A DNA stretch of 43,658 nt from Peribacillus deserti. GTDB lineage: Bacteria > Bacillota > Bacilli > Bacillales > DSM-1321. Numbering within the stretch: position 1 is the stretch's first letter; the number at the start of each line of letters is the position of its first letter. Where the stretch lies: positions 1-43,658 of the forward strand of contig NZ_JAFBFI010000023.1 in NCBI RefSeq assembly GCF_016909175.1. The letters are read 5' to 3'. Positions 8,074-17,334 of this stretch are shown here, one piece after another. The position numbers were made by a program, and so were the translations under genes. Under the pieces are notes generated by a model. The model did no database searches, was not told the DNA's origin, and saw only the letters and a program-made list of their open reading frames with translations.

Positions 8074-9420
8074 TTATAATCTTTTTTCAAGTTCTGCTTT
8101 TTTCTCTTCGAAGCCAGGTTTGCCTAACAGGGCGAACATGTTAACTTTATAGGCTTCAACGCCTGGTTGGTCAAACGGATTTACACCCAGCAGGTATCCG
8201 CTGATTGCACATGCTTTTTCAAAGAAATACACAAGGTATCCAAATGTGTAAGCGTCCATCGCAGGAATCGTTACAATAAGGTTAGGGACCCCTCCATCTG
8301 TATGCGCGAGAAGCGTTCCTTGAAAAGCCTTATTATTAACGAAATCAACGGTTTGTCCAGCTAAGTAATTTAACCCATCAAGATCATTTTCTTCGCTTTC
8401 AATGGTAAGTTCATGCCTAGGTGTTTCGACCTTAATAACCGTTTCAAACAGGTCTCTGCGTCCTTCTTGAACATATTGGCCGAGCGAGTGAAGATCGGTT
8501 GAGAAGTTTGCGGATGAAGGATAAATCCCCTTTTGGTCTTTCCCTTCACTCTCGCCCATCAGCTGTTTCCACCACTCTGAGAAGTACTGTAATCCTGGTT
8601 CATAATTAATCAGCATTTCGATTGTTTTTCCTTTATTATAAAGAACATTGCGGACTGCAGCATATTGATAGCTGGCATTTTCCGCAAGCTCAGAACTGCT
8701 GAAATCGGCTCGGGCCTGTGCTGCCCCATTCATCATATCCTCAATATTAGCTCCGCTCACTGCAATGGGCAGTAAGCCAACCGCTGTAAGAACAGAGTAT
8801 CTGCCGCCGACATCATCAGGAATTACAAAGGATTCATAGCCTTCTTCATTAGCAAGCGTTTTAAGTGCCCCTCGCTCTTTATCTGTTGTTGCATAGATAC
8901 GCTTTCTTGCTTCTTCCACTCCATATTTTTCTTCCAAAATTTTGCGGAAGATACGGAAAGCAAGTGCCGGTTCAGTTGTTGTTCCCGATTTAGAAATGAC
9001 ATTAATTGAGAAATCCTTGCCGTCAAGAAGATCCATAAGATCTCTCATATATGTAGAGCTAATGTTGTTACCTACAAACAAGACTTGAGGAGTACCTCGT
9101 TTTTCTTTTGGGAGAGCGTTATAAAAGCTGTGCTGCAGCATTTCTATCGCTGCACGGGCACCTAGGTAAGAACCCCCGATTCCAATCACTAACAAAACAT
9201 CTGAATCAGATTTAATTTTTTCAGACGCTTTTTGAATGCGCGAAAATTCTTCTTTGTCATATTGATCAGGCAGTTCAACCCATCCAAGATATTCATTGCC
9301 TGCTCCAGTACCTTCATGAAGAGCTTGATGTGCAGCTTTTACAGCATTACTTAAGTATGTTAATTCGTGTTCTCCAAAGAATGAAAGTGCTTTGGAATAA
9401 TCGAAACGTACATGTGTCAT
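8074..9420 (-). CDS. pgi: Glucose-6-phosphate isomerase
   Basis: This 448-residue enzyme interconverts glucose 6-phosphate and fructose 6-phosphate in glycolysis and gluconeogenesis. Length and motifs fit the short Gram-positive form: [12 protein letters not shown], the phosphate-binding [28 protein letters not shown], the catalytic-Glu segment [11 protein letters not shown], and [15 protein letters not shown]. The ATG is preceded by ATGGAGG. It is a single-gene unit with its own terminator. A cre-like sequence lies about 75 bases upstream of the start (9495-9508), suggesting possible CcpA input. Confidence 0.97.
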   Translation of the reverse strand: MTHVRFDYSKALSFFGEHELTYLSNAVKAAHQALHEGTGAGNEYLGWVELPDQYDKEEFSRIQKASEKIKSDSDVLLVIGIGGSYLGARAAIEMLQHSFYNALPKEKRGTPQVLFVGNNISSTYMRDLMDLLDGKDFSINVISKSGTTTEPALAFRIFRKILEEKYGVEEARKRIYATTDKERGALKTLANEEGYESFVIPDDVGGRYSVLTAVGLLPIAVSGANIEDMMNGAAQARADFSSSELAENASYQYAAVRNVLYNKGKTIEMLINYEPGLQYFSEWWKQLMGESEGKDQKGIYPSSANFSTDLHSLGQYVQEGRRDLFETVIKVETPRHELTIESEENDLDGLNYLAGQTVDFVNNKAFQGTLLAHTDGGVPNLIVTIPAMDAYTFGYLVYFFEKACAISGYLLGVNPFDQPGVEAYKVNMFALLGKPGFEEKKAELEKRL

Positions 9421-9494
9421 GTTTGTTCCTCCATATTTTAGATTACCATTCCACTTTATCGAAAGCCGCCGCTCTTTTCAAGCATACCCCATTA

Positions 9495-9508
9495 TGTAAG
9501 CGTACCCA
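9495..9508. promoter_or_regulatory. cre-like (CcpA) site upstream of pgi
   Basis: TGTAAGCGTACCCA fits the cre consensus TGNAANCGNWNNCA at every fixed position. It lies 75 bases upstream of the pgi start codon. This is a pattern match only; no promoter could be fixed beside it. Confidence 0.45.
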
Positions 9509-9856
9509 TTTTTAGGTATTTTTAAAACTCTATTTCAGTCAGTGAAATTCTGCTTGGAACCCTTCTTCACGACTCCTACTGGAGGTCGAGTCAAACAATG
9601 TAAGTGTTATATATTTCGGTATTTTTTGAGCAGCTTCTTACTAATAACAATGGTTAAGAATCAGGAAGCGAAAATTTCATAGGGACTTGGAAGGATTGGG
9701 TTAATAGCGGTTTAGAATGAATCTTCGTTACCAGGCTATAGAAGAAGATCAAGAAGCCCTTTCAGTAATAAACAAATACACCATTTATCTTATATCCTCT
9801 CCTTAATAACTTAAAATGGGACACATAACAAGCAGCTATTAAAAGGATTAAAGCAA
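9509..9856. other. Intergenic region between yugJ and pgi, no gene seen
   Basis: Apart from the cre-like site to its left and the yugJ terminator to its right, I find no ORF with a ribosome site and no recognisable relic. A short imperfect palindrome (CGACTCCTACTGGAGGTCGAGTC) lies near 9568-9590. Confidence 0.4.
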
Positions 9857-9857
9857 T

Positions 9858-9890
9858 CAAAAAACACACATCTATTCGATGTGTGCCGCT
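9858..9890 (-). terminator. Intrinsic terminator of yugJ
   Basis: On the minus strand CACACATCG, AATA loop and GATGTGTG are followed by TTTTTTG, directly after the yugJ stop. Confidence 0.88.
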
Positions 9891-9896
9891 GCCAAA

Positions 9897-11060
9897 TTAT
9901 AATGAAGCTCTATAAATAGCTAAAACATCTTCACGATTTAATTTTTTAAAATTGCCAAATTCGCCGTTAATCATAGCCTTATCAGCCATAACCTCGATTT
10001 TGGTGTCATCGATATCATAATCTGCCAATCGTGAAGGTGCTCCAAGGCTGCTCCAGAAATCGCTGAGCTTGTTGATTCCTTCGAGGCCTGTTTCCTCTTC
10101 TGTTTTTCCTTCAGGATCTACGCCTAAAACTCTGACAGCCAATTGTTTTACTCTTCCCGGGTTCTCGTTAAGTACATGTCTCATCCAGTTAGGGAATAGA
10201 ATTGCCAGACCGCCTGCATGTGGAATATCATATACGGCCGAAACAGCATGTTCAAGATTATGTGTTGCCCAGTCGCCGCGAATACCCATAGAAAGCATTC
10301 CGTTCAGCGCTATAGTTCCTGAATATAAAATGGTTTCCCTATGCTCATAGCTTTCTAAGTTATCAAGCAGTTTTGGAGCGGTTTCCATAACTGTTTTCAG
10401 AACAGATTCACACATTCTATCCTGCAGGACTGTATTAGTTCCTTGATGGAAATAAGTTTCAAGAACGTGAGACATCATATCTACAATTCCATAGATCGTT
10501 TGGTCCCGAGGCACAGTAAACGTATTTTCCGGATCAAGGATTGAGAACTGAGGGAATGTCAGCGGGCTTCCCCAGCCATATTTCTCTTGAGTTTCCCAGT
10601 TTGTAATAACAGAACCTGCGTTCATTTCAGAGCCTGTTGCCGCAAGTGTAAGTACAGTTCCAAATGGAAGAGCTGACTCTACCTGCGCTTTTTTTGTTAC
10701 GATATCCCAGGCGTCTCCTTCATACTTGGCTCCAGCTGCTATTGCCTTTGTACAGTCAATCACACTGCCGCCGCCTACTGCAAGCAAGAAATCAATTCCT
10801 TCTCTTTTGCAGATTTCAACACCTCTATGGACCGTTGTTAATCGTGGATTCGGTTCCACCCCTGCTAGTTCAAAGATTTCTGCATCCAACTCTTTTAGTG
10901 TGTTAATTACCTTATCATATAATCCGCTTTTCTTAATGCTTCCTCCGCCGTATACAAGCAGAATTTTATTTCCATACTGAGGTATTTCATTTTTTAACTG
11001 ATCTAATTGACCACTGCCAAAAATTAATTTAACTGGATTTTTAAAAGCAAAATTTAACAT
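9897..11060 (-). CDS. yugJ: Iron-containing (butanol-type) alcohol dehydrogenase YugJ
   Basis: This 387-residue group III alcohol dehydrogenase likely reduces aldehydes to alcohols with NAD(P)H in the cytosol. The N-terminal domain has the nucleotide-binding [14 protein letters not shown] block near residues 96-110 and an ATGSEMN motif. The metal-binding domain includes [14 protein letters not shown] and [13 protein letters not shown], which supply the conserved His ligands. Length equals that recalled for B. subtilis YugJ, and the position between pgi and yuzA matches. The start follows AAAGGAGG. The physiological substrate is unknown. Confidence 0.92.
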   Translation of the reverse strand: MLNFAFKNPVKLIFGSGQLDQLKNEIPQYGNKILLVYGGGSIKKSGLYDKVINTLKELDAEIFELAGVEPNPRLTTVHRGVEICKREGIDFLLAVGGGSVIDCTKAIAAGAKYEGDAWDIVTKKAQVESALPFGTVLTLAATGSEMNAGSVITNWETQEKYGWGSPLTFPQFSILDPENTFTVPRDQTIYGIVDMMSHVLETYFHQGTNTVLQDRMCESVLKTVMETAPKLLDNLESYEHRETILYSGTIALNGMLSMGIRGDWATHNLEHAVSAVYDIPHAGGLAILFPNWMRHVLNENPGRVKQLAVRVLGVDPEGKTEEETGLEGINKLSDFWSSLGAPSRLADYDIDDTKIEVMADKAMINGEFGNFKKLNREDVLAIYRASL

Positions 11061-11124
11061 TTTTTTGCCTCCTTTCCTTACTTATTATGCAAAAGAAGAC
11101 AAACAATATCAAAGAAAAAGATTA

Positions 11125-11153
11125 CAAAAAAAGCGGAGAACGGTGCCTTTCTA
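11125..11153 (+). repeat. Fragment of repeat family A
   Basis: The words AAAAAAGCGGAGAACGG and TGCCTTTC match the closing segment of family A (compare 427-448). The rest of the element is absent, so this is a remnant or an independent short form. Confidence 0.5.
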
Positions 11154-11320
11154 AGAAAATGTATCTGGAAACAAAATCACATTTTAAAAATCGCGTATTA
11201 TTAGAGCAAAAATTATAAACAAATTTTCACTTTCTATATATTAAAAAATCTGCTCCGCTGCATAATTTTTTTCCCTATAAGCATTCTAATGATGAACCAT
11301 TAATTAAGGAGGTATTTCGT

Positions 11321-11560
11321 ATGAGTGCAATTCAGCGTATTGCTCTAGTACTTACAATTATAGGCGCCATTAACTGGGGATTGGTCGGATTCTTCCAATT
11401 TGATCTTGTAGCAGCTATTTTCGGAGGCCAGGATTCAGCTTTAGCCCGTATCATTTATGGATTAGTCGGTCTTGCCGGGTTAATTAATATCGGGCTTCTA
11501 TTCGTAAGAGATCCACAAACTCAAACCTCAACACAGCGTGAGCCCGAAACTACAAGATAA
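11321..11560 (+). CDS. yuzA: DUF378 small membrane protein YuzA
   Basis: This 79-residue protein has two membrane segments (about 8-34 and 45-68), the first ending in the characteristic IGAINWGLVGFF. It fits the DUF378 family, whose role is unknown, and the size and neighbours of B. subtilis YuzA. The C-terminus is a short Thr/Gln/Arg tail. A very strong AAGGAGG site precedes the ATG, and an intrinsic terminator follows at 11627-11658, so it is a single-gene unit. Confidence 0.88.
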   Translation: MSAIQRIALVLTIIGAINWGLVGFFQFDLVAAIFGGQDSALARIIYGLVGLAGLINIGLLFVRDPQTQTSTQREPETTR

Positions 11561-11626
11561 TCCGTTAGTTAAAGCTTCTGTCTTTAAATAGCTTGAATAT
11601 ATGGCAGTAAAGTCATACTGTTACAA

Positions 11627-11658
11627 AACATAGCCTCTAGTTCTGGCTATGTTTTTTT
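11627..11658 (+). terminator. Intrinsic terminator of yuzA
   Basis: ACATAGCC, a nine-base loop and GGCTATGT are followed by a run of six or more T. The remaining bases to 11830 hold no gene I can support. Confidence 0.9.
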
Positions 11659-11836
11659 CAATACGGCAGAATATGGCTAGTTAAAACCGGAGATAAATTC
11701 CGTGAAGGCTAGATACATTCTACTTTTATGATACCTAGAATTTTTCGAGATTAATCTCACCAATAAGAAAACAAGTAATTCCTTTTTGATTTATAACTGC
11801 TTAATTAGATTGAAATGGTTTTATACTAAATAAATA

Positions 11837-11862
11837 AAGCTGCCGACTTGGCCGGCAGCCTG
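11837..11862 (-). terminator. Probable terminator of rocD
   Basis: On the minus strand GCTGCCGG and CGGCAGC form a GC-rich hairpin followed by TTTATTTATTT. It lies about 20 bases beyond the rocD stop. The T-tract is interrupted by A. Confidence 0.7.
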
Positions 11863-11880
11863 AATATTTATAAATTTTTA

Positions 11881-13080
11881 TTAAGCTAAAACTTTTTGAA
11901 TTCTTTCAATAGCCCAATCTAAATCTTCTCTTGAGATAACAAGAGGAGGAGCAAATCGGATGACTGTATCATGTGTTTCTTTGCATAACAGCCCTTCTTC
12001 TTTAAGCAGTTCACAATATTTACGGGCCGGCTCTGTAAGCTCTACTCCAATGAATAGTCCTCTGCCGCGTACTTCTTTAATCTTAGGATTTTTAATTTCT
12101 AGAAGTTTCGCCTTGAAATAATCTCCAAGTTCATTAGAACGTTCTGCAAGCTTTTCATCTATCAAAACATCCAGAGATGCTAGGGAGACTGCACAAGCCA
12201 TCGGATTGCCTCCAAAGGTTGAACCATGAGAACCTGGATTGAAGACTCTTAGAATGTCTTTATTTGCAGCTACACAGGATATCGGGAAAACTCCGCCCCC
12301 AAGTGCTTTGCCCAGAATGTACATATCCGGTTCTACATCTTCCCATTCACAGGCAAACATTTTACCTGAGCGGGCCAAACCTGCCTGGATTTCATCTGCT
12401 ATGAACAGTACATTGTTTTCTTCGCATAATTTTTTAGCGGCTTTCATAAACCCTTCCGGCGGAATAACAATTCCAGCTTCTCCCTGAATCGGTTCAATTA
12501 AAAAGGCAGCGGTGTTCTCTGTAATTGCTTCCTTTAAAGCCTCTAGATTTCCATACGGAATAAGGGTAAATCCTGGAAGCATCGGACCAAAACCACGCTT
12601 ATATTCTTCTTCAGAGGAAAGAGATACAGCGGTCATTGTCCGGCCGTGGAAGTTACCCCTGCATGCAATAATTTCAGCTCTGTTCTCTTCTACCCCTTTT
12701 ACATCATAAGCCCATCTGCGCGCCGCTTTTACAGCTGTTTCAACGGCTTCTGCGCCCGTGTTCATCGGCAGAGCCATTTCTTTTTTTGTAAGGCCGCAGA
12801 TTTTCTCATACCAAGGACCAAGCTGGTCATTATGAAATGCCCGGGAAGTCAGCGTCACACGGTCTGCCTGATCTTTAAGGGCCTGAATAATTTTAGGGTG
12901 ACGGTGGCCCTGGTTTACAGCCGAATAGGCGCTGAGCATATCCATATATTTATGTCCTTCTGGATCTTTTACCCAGACACCTTCAGCTTCTGCTATGACA
13001 ATTGGAAGCGGATGATAATTAGGTGCACCATACTTTTCTGTTTGTTCAATTAAACTGCTCGTTTTAGTTTGTAATGTCAT
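11881..13080 (-). CDS. rocD: Ornithine aminotransferase RocD
   Basis: This 399-residue PLP enzyme transfers the delta-amino group of ornithine to 2-oxoglutarate, giving glutamate semialdehyde and glutamate in arginine/ornithine catabolism. Class III aminotransferase features are clear: [18 protein letters not shown] (residues 106-123), [12 protein letters not shown], the PLP-binding Asp in ADEIQAGL (229) and the Schiff-base lysine in ILGKALGGG (Lys258). The length matches B. subtilis RocD. The start has a GGGAGG site. A cre-like palindrome about 80 bases upstream may place it under CcpA. It stands alone, not in a roc operon. Confidence 0.95.
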   Translation of the reverse strand: MTLQTKTSSLIEQTEKYGAPNYHPLPIVIAEAEGVWVKDPEGHKYMDMLSAYSAVNQGHRHPKIIQALKDQADRVTLTSRAFHNDQLGPWYEKICGLTKKEMALPMNTGAEAVETAVKAARRWAYDVKGVEENRAEIIACRGNFHGRTMTAVSLSSEEEYKRGFGPMLPGFTLIPYGNLEALKEAITENTAAFLIEPIQGEAGIVIPPEGFMKAAKKLCEENNVLFIADEIQAGLARSGKMFACEWEDVEPDMYILGKALGGGVFPISCVAANKDILRVFNPGSHGSTFGGNPMACAVSLASLDVLIDEKLAERSNELGDYFKAKLLEIKNPKIKEVRGRGLFIGVELTEPARKYCELLKEEGLLCKETHDTVIRFAPPLVISREDLDWAIERIQKVLA

Positions 13081-13150
13081 TTTAAATTCCTCCCATCCAC
13101 TACTTCAATATCTATTGTACATGGTAAACAATGATATTCAAACCTAAATT

Positions 13151-13166
13151 ATTGAAGCGCTTTCTA
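13151..13166. promoter_or_regulatory. cre-like palindrome upstream of rocD
   Basis: The core TTGAAGCGCTTTCT matches 12 of 14 positions of the cre pattern and contains the palindromic GAAGCGCTTTC. It lies about 75-85 bases upstream of the rocD start. Pattern match only. Confidence 0.4.
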
Positions 13167-13223
13167 AGCGGCAAAGTCAATTTGCATATTTATAATCTAC
13201 ACTTGATTATTATTTAAACATAA

Positions 13224-13264
13224 TAAAAAAGCGGGAATGAAATAGATTCATTACCCGCTTTTTG
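13224..13264 (-). terminator. Intrinsic terminator of yugI
   Basis: A long stem (AAAAAGCGGGAATGAAT-type arms) with T-runs on both strands lies immediately after the yugI stop codon, between yugI and the rocD promoter region. Confidence 0.88.
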
Positions 13265-13269
13265 TCGAA

Positions 13270-13671
13270 TTACTTTTTAATTAAATCTTCACGTTGTGAT
13301 TGGTCAATCCACTCTTGTAATTTGTCTTTTAGAGTGTTGAAACCTTCAGTATTCTCAGTTGTAGATTTAACAGTAGCCTGGCGCTTCTTTGGAGCACGTT
13401 TTGGCTGTGCTTGAGGACGCTCTGGAGCTTCCTCAGTTGCGCGGATGGAAAGGCCGATTTTTCCAGCGCCTTCATCTACAGAAAGAACCTTAACATTCAC
13501 TTCATCGCCAACTTTTAAATGCTCATTAATATCTTTTACATATCCGTGCGTAATTTCCGAGATATGAACTAATCCTTGAGTTGACTCATCAAGAGCAACA
13601 AATGCACCATATGATTGTATACCCGTTACTTTTCCTGTTACTACAGATCCTACTTCGAATTTTTCAGACAT
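13270..13671 (-). CDS. yugI: S1-domain RNA-binding general stress protein YugI (GSP13)
   Basis: This 133-residue protein has one S1 RNA-binding domain over residues 5-75 (GSVVTGKVTGIQSYGAFVAL, GLVHISEI, VGDEVNVKVLSVD), then a basic linker with an APKKR stretch and a short helical tail. It matches B. subtilis YugI/GSP13, a ribosome-associated general stress protein. The start follows ATAGGAG. It is monocistronic with a strong terminator. Confidence 0.9.
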   Translation of the reverse strand: MSEKFEVGSVVTGKVTGIQSYGAFVALDESTQGLVHISEITHGYVKDINEHLKVGDEVNVKVLSVDEGAGKIGLSIRATEEAPERPQAQPKRAPKKRQATVKSTTENTEGFNTLKDKLQEWIDQSQREDLIKK

Positions 13672-13902
13672 GAAAACACTCCTATATACTTAAATTTTTC
13701 TATTCTATATACGCAATATCAAATTATAACACAAGCTGTCCTTTTAATCAAAAATTCCTTAAACTGCGATTGAATGTATGTATTTACATGCAAACTTCAA
13801 ATTGCGAAGTTTGTGTCATAAAAAAGGGCGATTTGTATCGGCCTGTGCACTTAATCTAGGCTCCCCTAATAAGATATAACAAAAAAAGTTGGAGGAAGAA
13901 TG

Positions 13903-14271
13903 ATGCAGCCAGGTCAAATCCTTAAATTCCTAAGAGAAAACAGAAATCTTACCCAGAAAGCTTTGGCCTTACAAATAAGAGTAGGGACTCATGTTATAGA
14001 ACAATTTGAAACTGGAGAGAAAGTTCCTGACATCCCCACACTTTTGCGTCTCTCCGCTGTACTGGAAGTGCCTGCTTCCGAACTATGCTGGCAAAGCCCA
14101 TCCCCCTCTATACCGATGGTTGACAATGAAATAACACAGTTAATTTCAGGAATGGGGCCACAGAGAGCTATATTAATTCTAAGAAAAGTAAAAGAGTTAA
14201 CCGAGGAAGAATTTGATTATATGATGAGCTGGCTTTATGACGATGAAAATAAAATAAACCAGCATTTATAA
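13903..14271 (+). CDS. XRE-family helix-turn-helix regulator
   Basis: This 122-residue protein has an N-terminal HTH of the Xre/Cro type over residues 1-58 (QILKFLRENRNLTQKALALQ, then FETGEKVPDIPTLLRLSAVL). A short C-terminal helical region (LRKVKELTEEEFDYMMSWLY) probably mediates dimerisation. Two ATG codons are adjacent. The second, at 13903, is better spaced from GGAGG (seven bases) than the first at 13900. It is transcribed alone and ends in a strong terminator. I do not recognise a specific orthologue, and its target cannot be inferred. Confidence 0.8.
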   Translation: MQPGQILKFLRENRNLTQKALALQIRVGTHVIEQFETGEKVPDIPTLLRLSAVLEVPASELCWQSPSPSIPMVDNEITQLISGMGPQRAILILRKVKELTEEEFDYMMSWLYDDENKINQHL

Positions 14272-14347
14272 TCGTGTATAAATAATAAAAATATGGACAT
14301 AATGTTTGATAAGGCTTTCTAGCTTTCTAGTATTCCCCCCCTTTTTT

Positions 14348-14379
14348 GGACAAAACGATTAGTTTTGTCCCTTTTTTTA
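14348..14379 (+). terminator. Intrinsic terminator after the HTH gene
   Basis: GGACAAAAC, a five-base loop and GTTTTGTCC are followed by seven T. The opposite strand also has a short T-run. Confidence 0.92.
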
Positions 14380-14398
14380 TTTAGCTTAAAACTTGTCT

Positions 14399-14718
14399 GT
14401 TGATTTCCGCTACAGGCACTCGCTTTCCGCGGGCGGTCCGGGAGCCTCCTCTTACGTGTACGCCAGCGGGGTCTCCCTTAATAGAAAAGCGGAGGACGGT
14501 GACTTTCAAGGTACTTCTCTTTAGAGAATTGTGATGAACAAACTCGTTTTAGAAATCACTATATAGAAAGTCAGATATCTGAAAGACATAAGACAAGCGG
14601 CAGCGAAAGGCGCTTTTTGCCTTTTGATGGCGATTGGCTTATGACCGAAGGTGTCAGTCCGGATCTGGACAATACGCGCTTTTCCCGCAGGAGTCTCGCA
14701 CCTGCAGCGAAGATCAAC
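14399..14718 (-). repeat. Repeat family B element, interrupted by repeat A
   Basis: The left part (14399-14479, from GTTGATTTCCGCT to GCGGGGTCTCC) and the right part (14684-14718, from CCCGCAGGAGTCTCGCACCT to GATCAAC) align with the two ends of the intact element at 25033-25159 read in reverse complement. The 204 bases between them belong to family A. The terminal GTTGAT..ATCAAC ends form an inverted repeat. Confidence 0.75.
14480..14683 (+). repeat. Repeat family A, copy 3, nested inside repeat B
   Basis: It begins with AGAAAAGCGGAGGACGGTGA and ends with GATTGGCTTATGACCGAAGG, GTGTCAGTCC and ATCTGGACAA. The blocks match 76-182. It splits the B element at 14399-14718. Bases 14719-14840, up to the next terminator, contain no gene. 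Confidence 0.75.
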
Positions 14719-14844
14719 TTAGTGAGTAAATCAACATTAAGCTCTAACATCGCCTTTTATTTAGAAATGTAAATTTGGTAGTATCTTTGATCGAAAATGT
14801 TACCGAACATGCCTATCCATACAGGCCAAGCTCTTTCAACCATA

Positions 14845-14878
14845 AAAAAACTGCAAAGATCCGCTTTGCAGTTTTTGG
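14845..14878 (-). terminator. Intrinsic terminator of the 106-residue membrane protein gene
   Basis: AAACTGCAAAG, a short loop and CTTTGCAGTTT form a perfect stem with T-runs on both strands, directly beyond the stop codon. Confidence 0.9.
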
Positions 14879-14891
14879 TACATAACTGAGT

Positions 14892-15212
14892 TTATGAGTC
14901 CCGTCTTTGCGGGTCTGTTTCTTCTTCACGTGCGGCTTCGTTCCCCATTTTTTTGTTTGGGTCCTTTGTTCCGGCAAACCACGTCTTTGGGTTTAAATAA
15001 CCTCTAAAGCGTTTTGCAGCTTCTTTGCCGGCAAAAAATACTCCTGCCCAAAATAGTATTTCAGCGATAACAAGGAGCACTGCAGTGATCGCTAATTTTG
15101 TTTTCCCATTAACATCTAGGAAAGGGACTAGCAAAGGCGCTATCCAGATAAGGGTGGATACAACAAGCAAAATGATTCCAAGCTTAAAAGTCGACTTTCG
15201 TTTAGGAGGCAT
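14892..15212 (-). CDS. Small two-TM membrane protein, transporter-suffix-like
   Basis: This 106-residue protein has a basic N-terminus (MPPKRKSTFK), two membrane helices (about 10-31 and 38-62), then FFAGKEAAKRFRGYLNPKTW and a hydrophilic, charged tail. The pattern of two helices followed by a KRFRxYLNPKxW motif resembles the short 'transporter suffix' family found alone or at the end of some transporters. Function is unknown. The start follows a TAGGAGG-like site in the bases just upstream. It is a single-gene unit. Confidence 0.7.
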   Translation of the reverse strand: MPPKRKSTFKLGIILLVVSTLIWIAPLLVPFLDVNGKTKLAITAVLLVIAEILFWAGVFFAGKEAAKRFRGYLNPKTWFAGTKDPNKKMGNEAAREEETDPQRRDS

Positions 15213-15394
15213 TCATGAACTCCAATCTTTTAGTTAGTTTCTATAACCCCATTGTAACGGGACCTCCTGGAGTTCTCAAGAATAGCACCTTATAGTCAAT
15301 CCTTACCCAAGCGTTCATAACACGAGAAAACACATGTACATGGATAAATGAACGATTTACTTTCTGGGCATCTTAAAATCAGGAGGTTGGTGTA

Positions 15395-15652
15395 ATGGCT
15401 AGAAGAAACAATAATATTCTGGTGCCCAAGGCAAGAGAAGCTCTTGATCAGCTTAAAGCAAAGGTTGTAGATGCTAGTAGTCCTGAAGACGCAAAATTTG
15501 AAGCGGCCGCAGAAGTGGGAGTTCCGCTGCAAAAGGGATATAACGGGCGCCTTACTTCCGAGCAGGCAGGGAGAGTAGGCTGCAGGCTGGGCGGAAGTAT
15601 GGTTAGAGAGCTTGTCAAAATGGCTCAGCAAAACTTAAATAATAAGAGCTGA
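15395..15652 (+). CDS. Small acid-soluble spore protein, alpha/beta type (divergent)
   Basis: This 85-residue protein should coat and protect DNA in the dormant spore. The family ends are clear: MARRNN.ILVP.AREALDQLK at the N-terminus, a GPR-protease-like site KFEAAAEVGV near residues 34-43, and SEQAGRVGCRLGGSMVRELVKMAQQNL at the C-terminus. It is longer than the usual 65-70 residues, with an extra segment before the cleavage site, and it has a cysteine. That sets it apart from the major SspA/SspB type. The ATG follows AGGAGG. It should be expressed in the forespore, but I could not fix a sigma-G promoter. Confidence 0.88.
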   Translation: MARRNNNILVPKAREALDQLKAKVVDASSPEDAKFEAAAEVGVPLQKGYNGRLTSEQAGRVGCRLGGSMVRELVKMAQQNLNNKS

Positions 15653-16060
15653 GGACAATTTATTAAGATTAGTAAGCGAAGCTTTGCTTAGATAGACAAG
15701 GCTTCGCTTATAAAAAGCTTTTGCAGTGATTCCTCCTTATCAATGAAGGCAGTCACGTACGGAAGTAGTACACTCTATAAAGATTTAAGTTACCTGTTAT
15801 TGAACCTTTGAATACTAATGTTATTCCAAATGGTTGATGGAATACCCACAAATAAGAGCTTATTCCCATGATTAGTCTCGCATACCTTTCCTCTCGATTC
15901 TTGTAATAAAAACCTGATTGTTTTTGTATCTGTATAAAACAGTTTTCTATATTCCTAGTTAATGGGACTAACTGCCTTTTTCTAATAAATGATGATTCAC
16001 AAATTAGAATTATTCATAATAAATGGGTAAAATACCATTATGTTAGAGAGGTGGATGGTG
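15653..16060. other. Intergenic region after the SASP gene
   Basis: A stem TAAGCGAAGC..GCTTCGCTTA (15673-15710), with an 18-base loop and no immediate T-run, may serve as the SASP gene's terminator. The rest, to the yugF ribosome site at about 16045, is A/T-rich and contains no ORF I can support. Confidence 0.45.
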
Positions 16061-16906
16061 ATGGAGAGTATTCAGGCACAGAAGGTAATGAAGGGGCAAA
16101 AAAAAATTTTTGGAAATGAAATCTATTATGAGTATTATCAGCACCCTTCTTCAACCACTACTATTTTGCTATTGCATGGTTTTCTATCTTCAACATTTAG
16201 TTTTAGAAAACTTATTCCTTATGCAGCTCGCGACTACAATATTATATCTGTAGATCTGCCTCCCTTTGGCAACAGCGGCAAAAGCAATAAATATATTTAT
16301 TCACATAAAAACCATTCCAGAATGATCATTGAATTACTAAAATCGCTTGATATAAAAGAAGTGATTTTGACCGGCCATTCTATGGGGGGGCAGACTTGCT
16401 TAAATATTATGAAGGATGCACCGGAGTTAGCAGCTAAAGGGGTGCTTCTATGCAGCTCTGGCTATTTAAAGAAATCCAGCGCCTCCCTTACATTCACCAG
16501 CCGCCTTCCATTTTTTCATTTGTTTGTTAAAAGGCGGCTTGCGAAAACCGGGATAGAAAAGAACCTGCAGAATGTAGTATTTAATCACTCTCTCATAGAC
16601 CAGGAAATGGTAAAGGGCTATATGGAGCCTTTTTTAAATAATGAAATCTTTAAAGGGCTGACTAAAATGATACGTGAATGGGAGGGCGACTTAAGCCAGG
16701 ACGATTTGAAAAGAATCGAAACCCCTTGTCTTCTCTTATGGGGAGAGCATGATAAAGTGGTGTCTCCAGACATTGGCAGGAGACTTCATGCAGATCTGCC
16801 AAACTCTTCTCTTAAAATATTTGAAGGGGCAGGGCACCTTCTGCCGGAAGAGGAGCCTGAGAAGGTTTATTCCTGCATGAAAGAGTTTATTGAAGCAGCT
16901 GAATAG
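16061..16906 (+). CDS. yugF: Alpha/beta hydrolase YugF
   Basis: This soluble serine hydrolase of 281 residues has the canonical fold. The oxyanion strand is LLLHGFLSSTFSFRKL, the nucleophile elbow GHSMGGQ, the acid residue is in LLLWGEHDKVV and the catalytic His in GAGHLLPEEEPE. It resembles B. subtilis YugF and lies next to yugE, as there. Substrate is unknown. The ORF is open from an ATG at 16040, but the AGAGAGGTGG ribosome site (16045-16054) lies inside that extension, so the ATG at 16061 is preferred; 16055 is also possible. It converges on yugE with a six-base gap and no visible terminator. Confidence 0.85.
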   Translation: MESIQAQKVMKGQKKIFGNEIYYEYYQHPSSTTTILLLHGFLSSTFSFRKLIPYAARDYNIISVDLPPFGNSGKSNKYIYSHKNHSRMIIELLKSLDIKEVILTGHSMGGQTCLNIMKDAPELAAKGVLLCSSGYLKKSSASLTFTSRLPFFHLFVKRRLAKTGIEKNLQNVVFNHSLIDQEMVKGYMEPFLNNEIFKGLTKMIREWEGDLSQDDLKRIETPCLLLWGEHDKVVSPDIGRRLHADLPNSSLKIFEGAGHLLPEEEPEKVYSCMKEFIEAAE

Positions 16907-16912
16907 TTCCTG

Positions 16913-17182
16913 CTAAATCGAACAAGAAGAATCATTTTTAAGCAGCAGCAGCATGTTAGCGGCAGCCAGACTTTTTTCCGTGCTGATAGTTTCTCCAAAA
17001 GAAAATTCAAGAATTTCTTTTATTTTTTCAGCAACTATACGCGGGTTGTCAGAAATATATAGAATTCCCATTATATCTGCTTTTTCAGTATCATAAGAAG
17101 ATGGTCCTATATCTAGAGGATCCCATTCATCCAGCCACTGGTTCAATGGGATCGATTTATCTTGTTTATTCAAAATATTCAC
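16913..17182 (-). CDS. yugE: DUF1871 family protein YugE
   Basis: This 89-residue cytosolic protein resembles the DUF1871 family (YugE), of unknown function. The WLDEWDPLDIGPSSYDTEKA segment near residues 15-35 is typical. It has no signal or membrane segment, and two Cys-containing residues close the C-terminus (SSCSI). It lies between yugF and patB, as in B. subtilis, and shares the 140-base divergent promoter region with patB. Confidence 0.82.
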   Translation of the reverse strand: MNILNKQDKSIPLNQWLDEWDPLDIGPSSYDTEKADIMGILYISDNPRIVAEKIKEILEFSFGETISTEKSLAAANMLLLLKNDSSCSI

Positions 17183-17334
17183 TCCATTTTGATAATTTAT
17201 TATTTATAAATGTACATTATATAGTATCATAAAAAAATAATTAGAAAAACTCGTGTTTTTTACTTGTTTTTCTTACCGCTAAGAAAGCCATTTTATATTT
17301 TTTCGTCAAAAATTAAATAAACGGGGTGAAAGAC

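Noticed and set aside
15296-15631. Minus-strand ORF of 111 codons
   Set aside because: It is antisense to the SASP gene, which has a strong ribosome site and clear family match.
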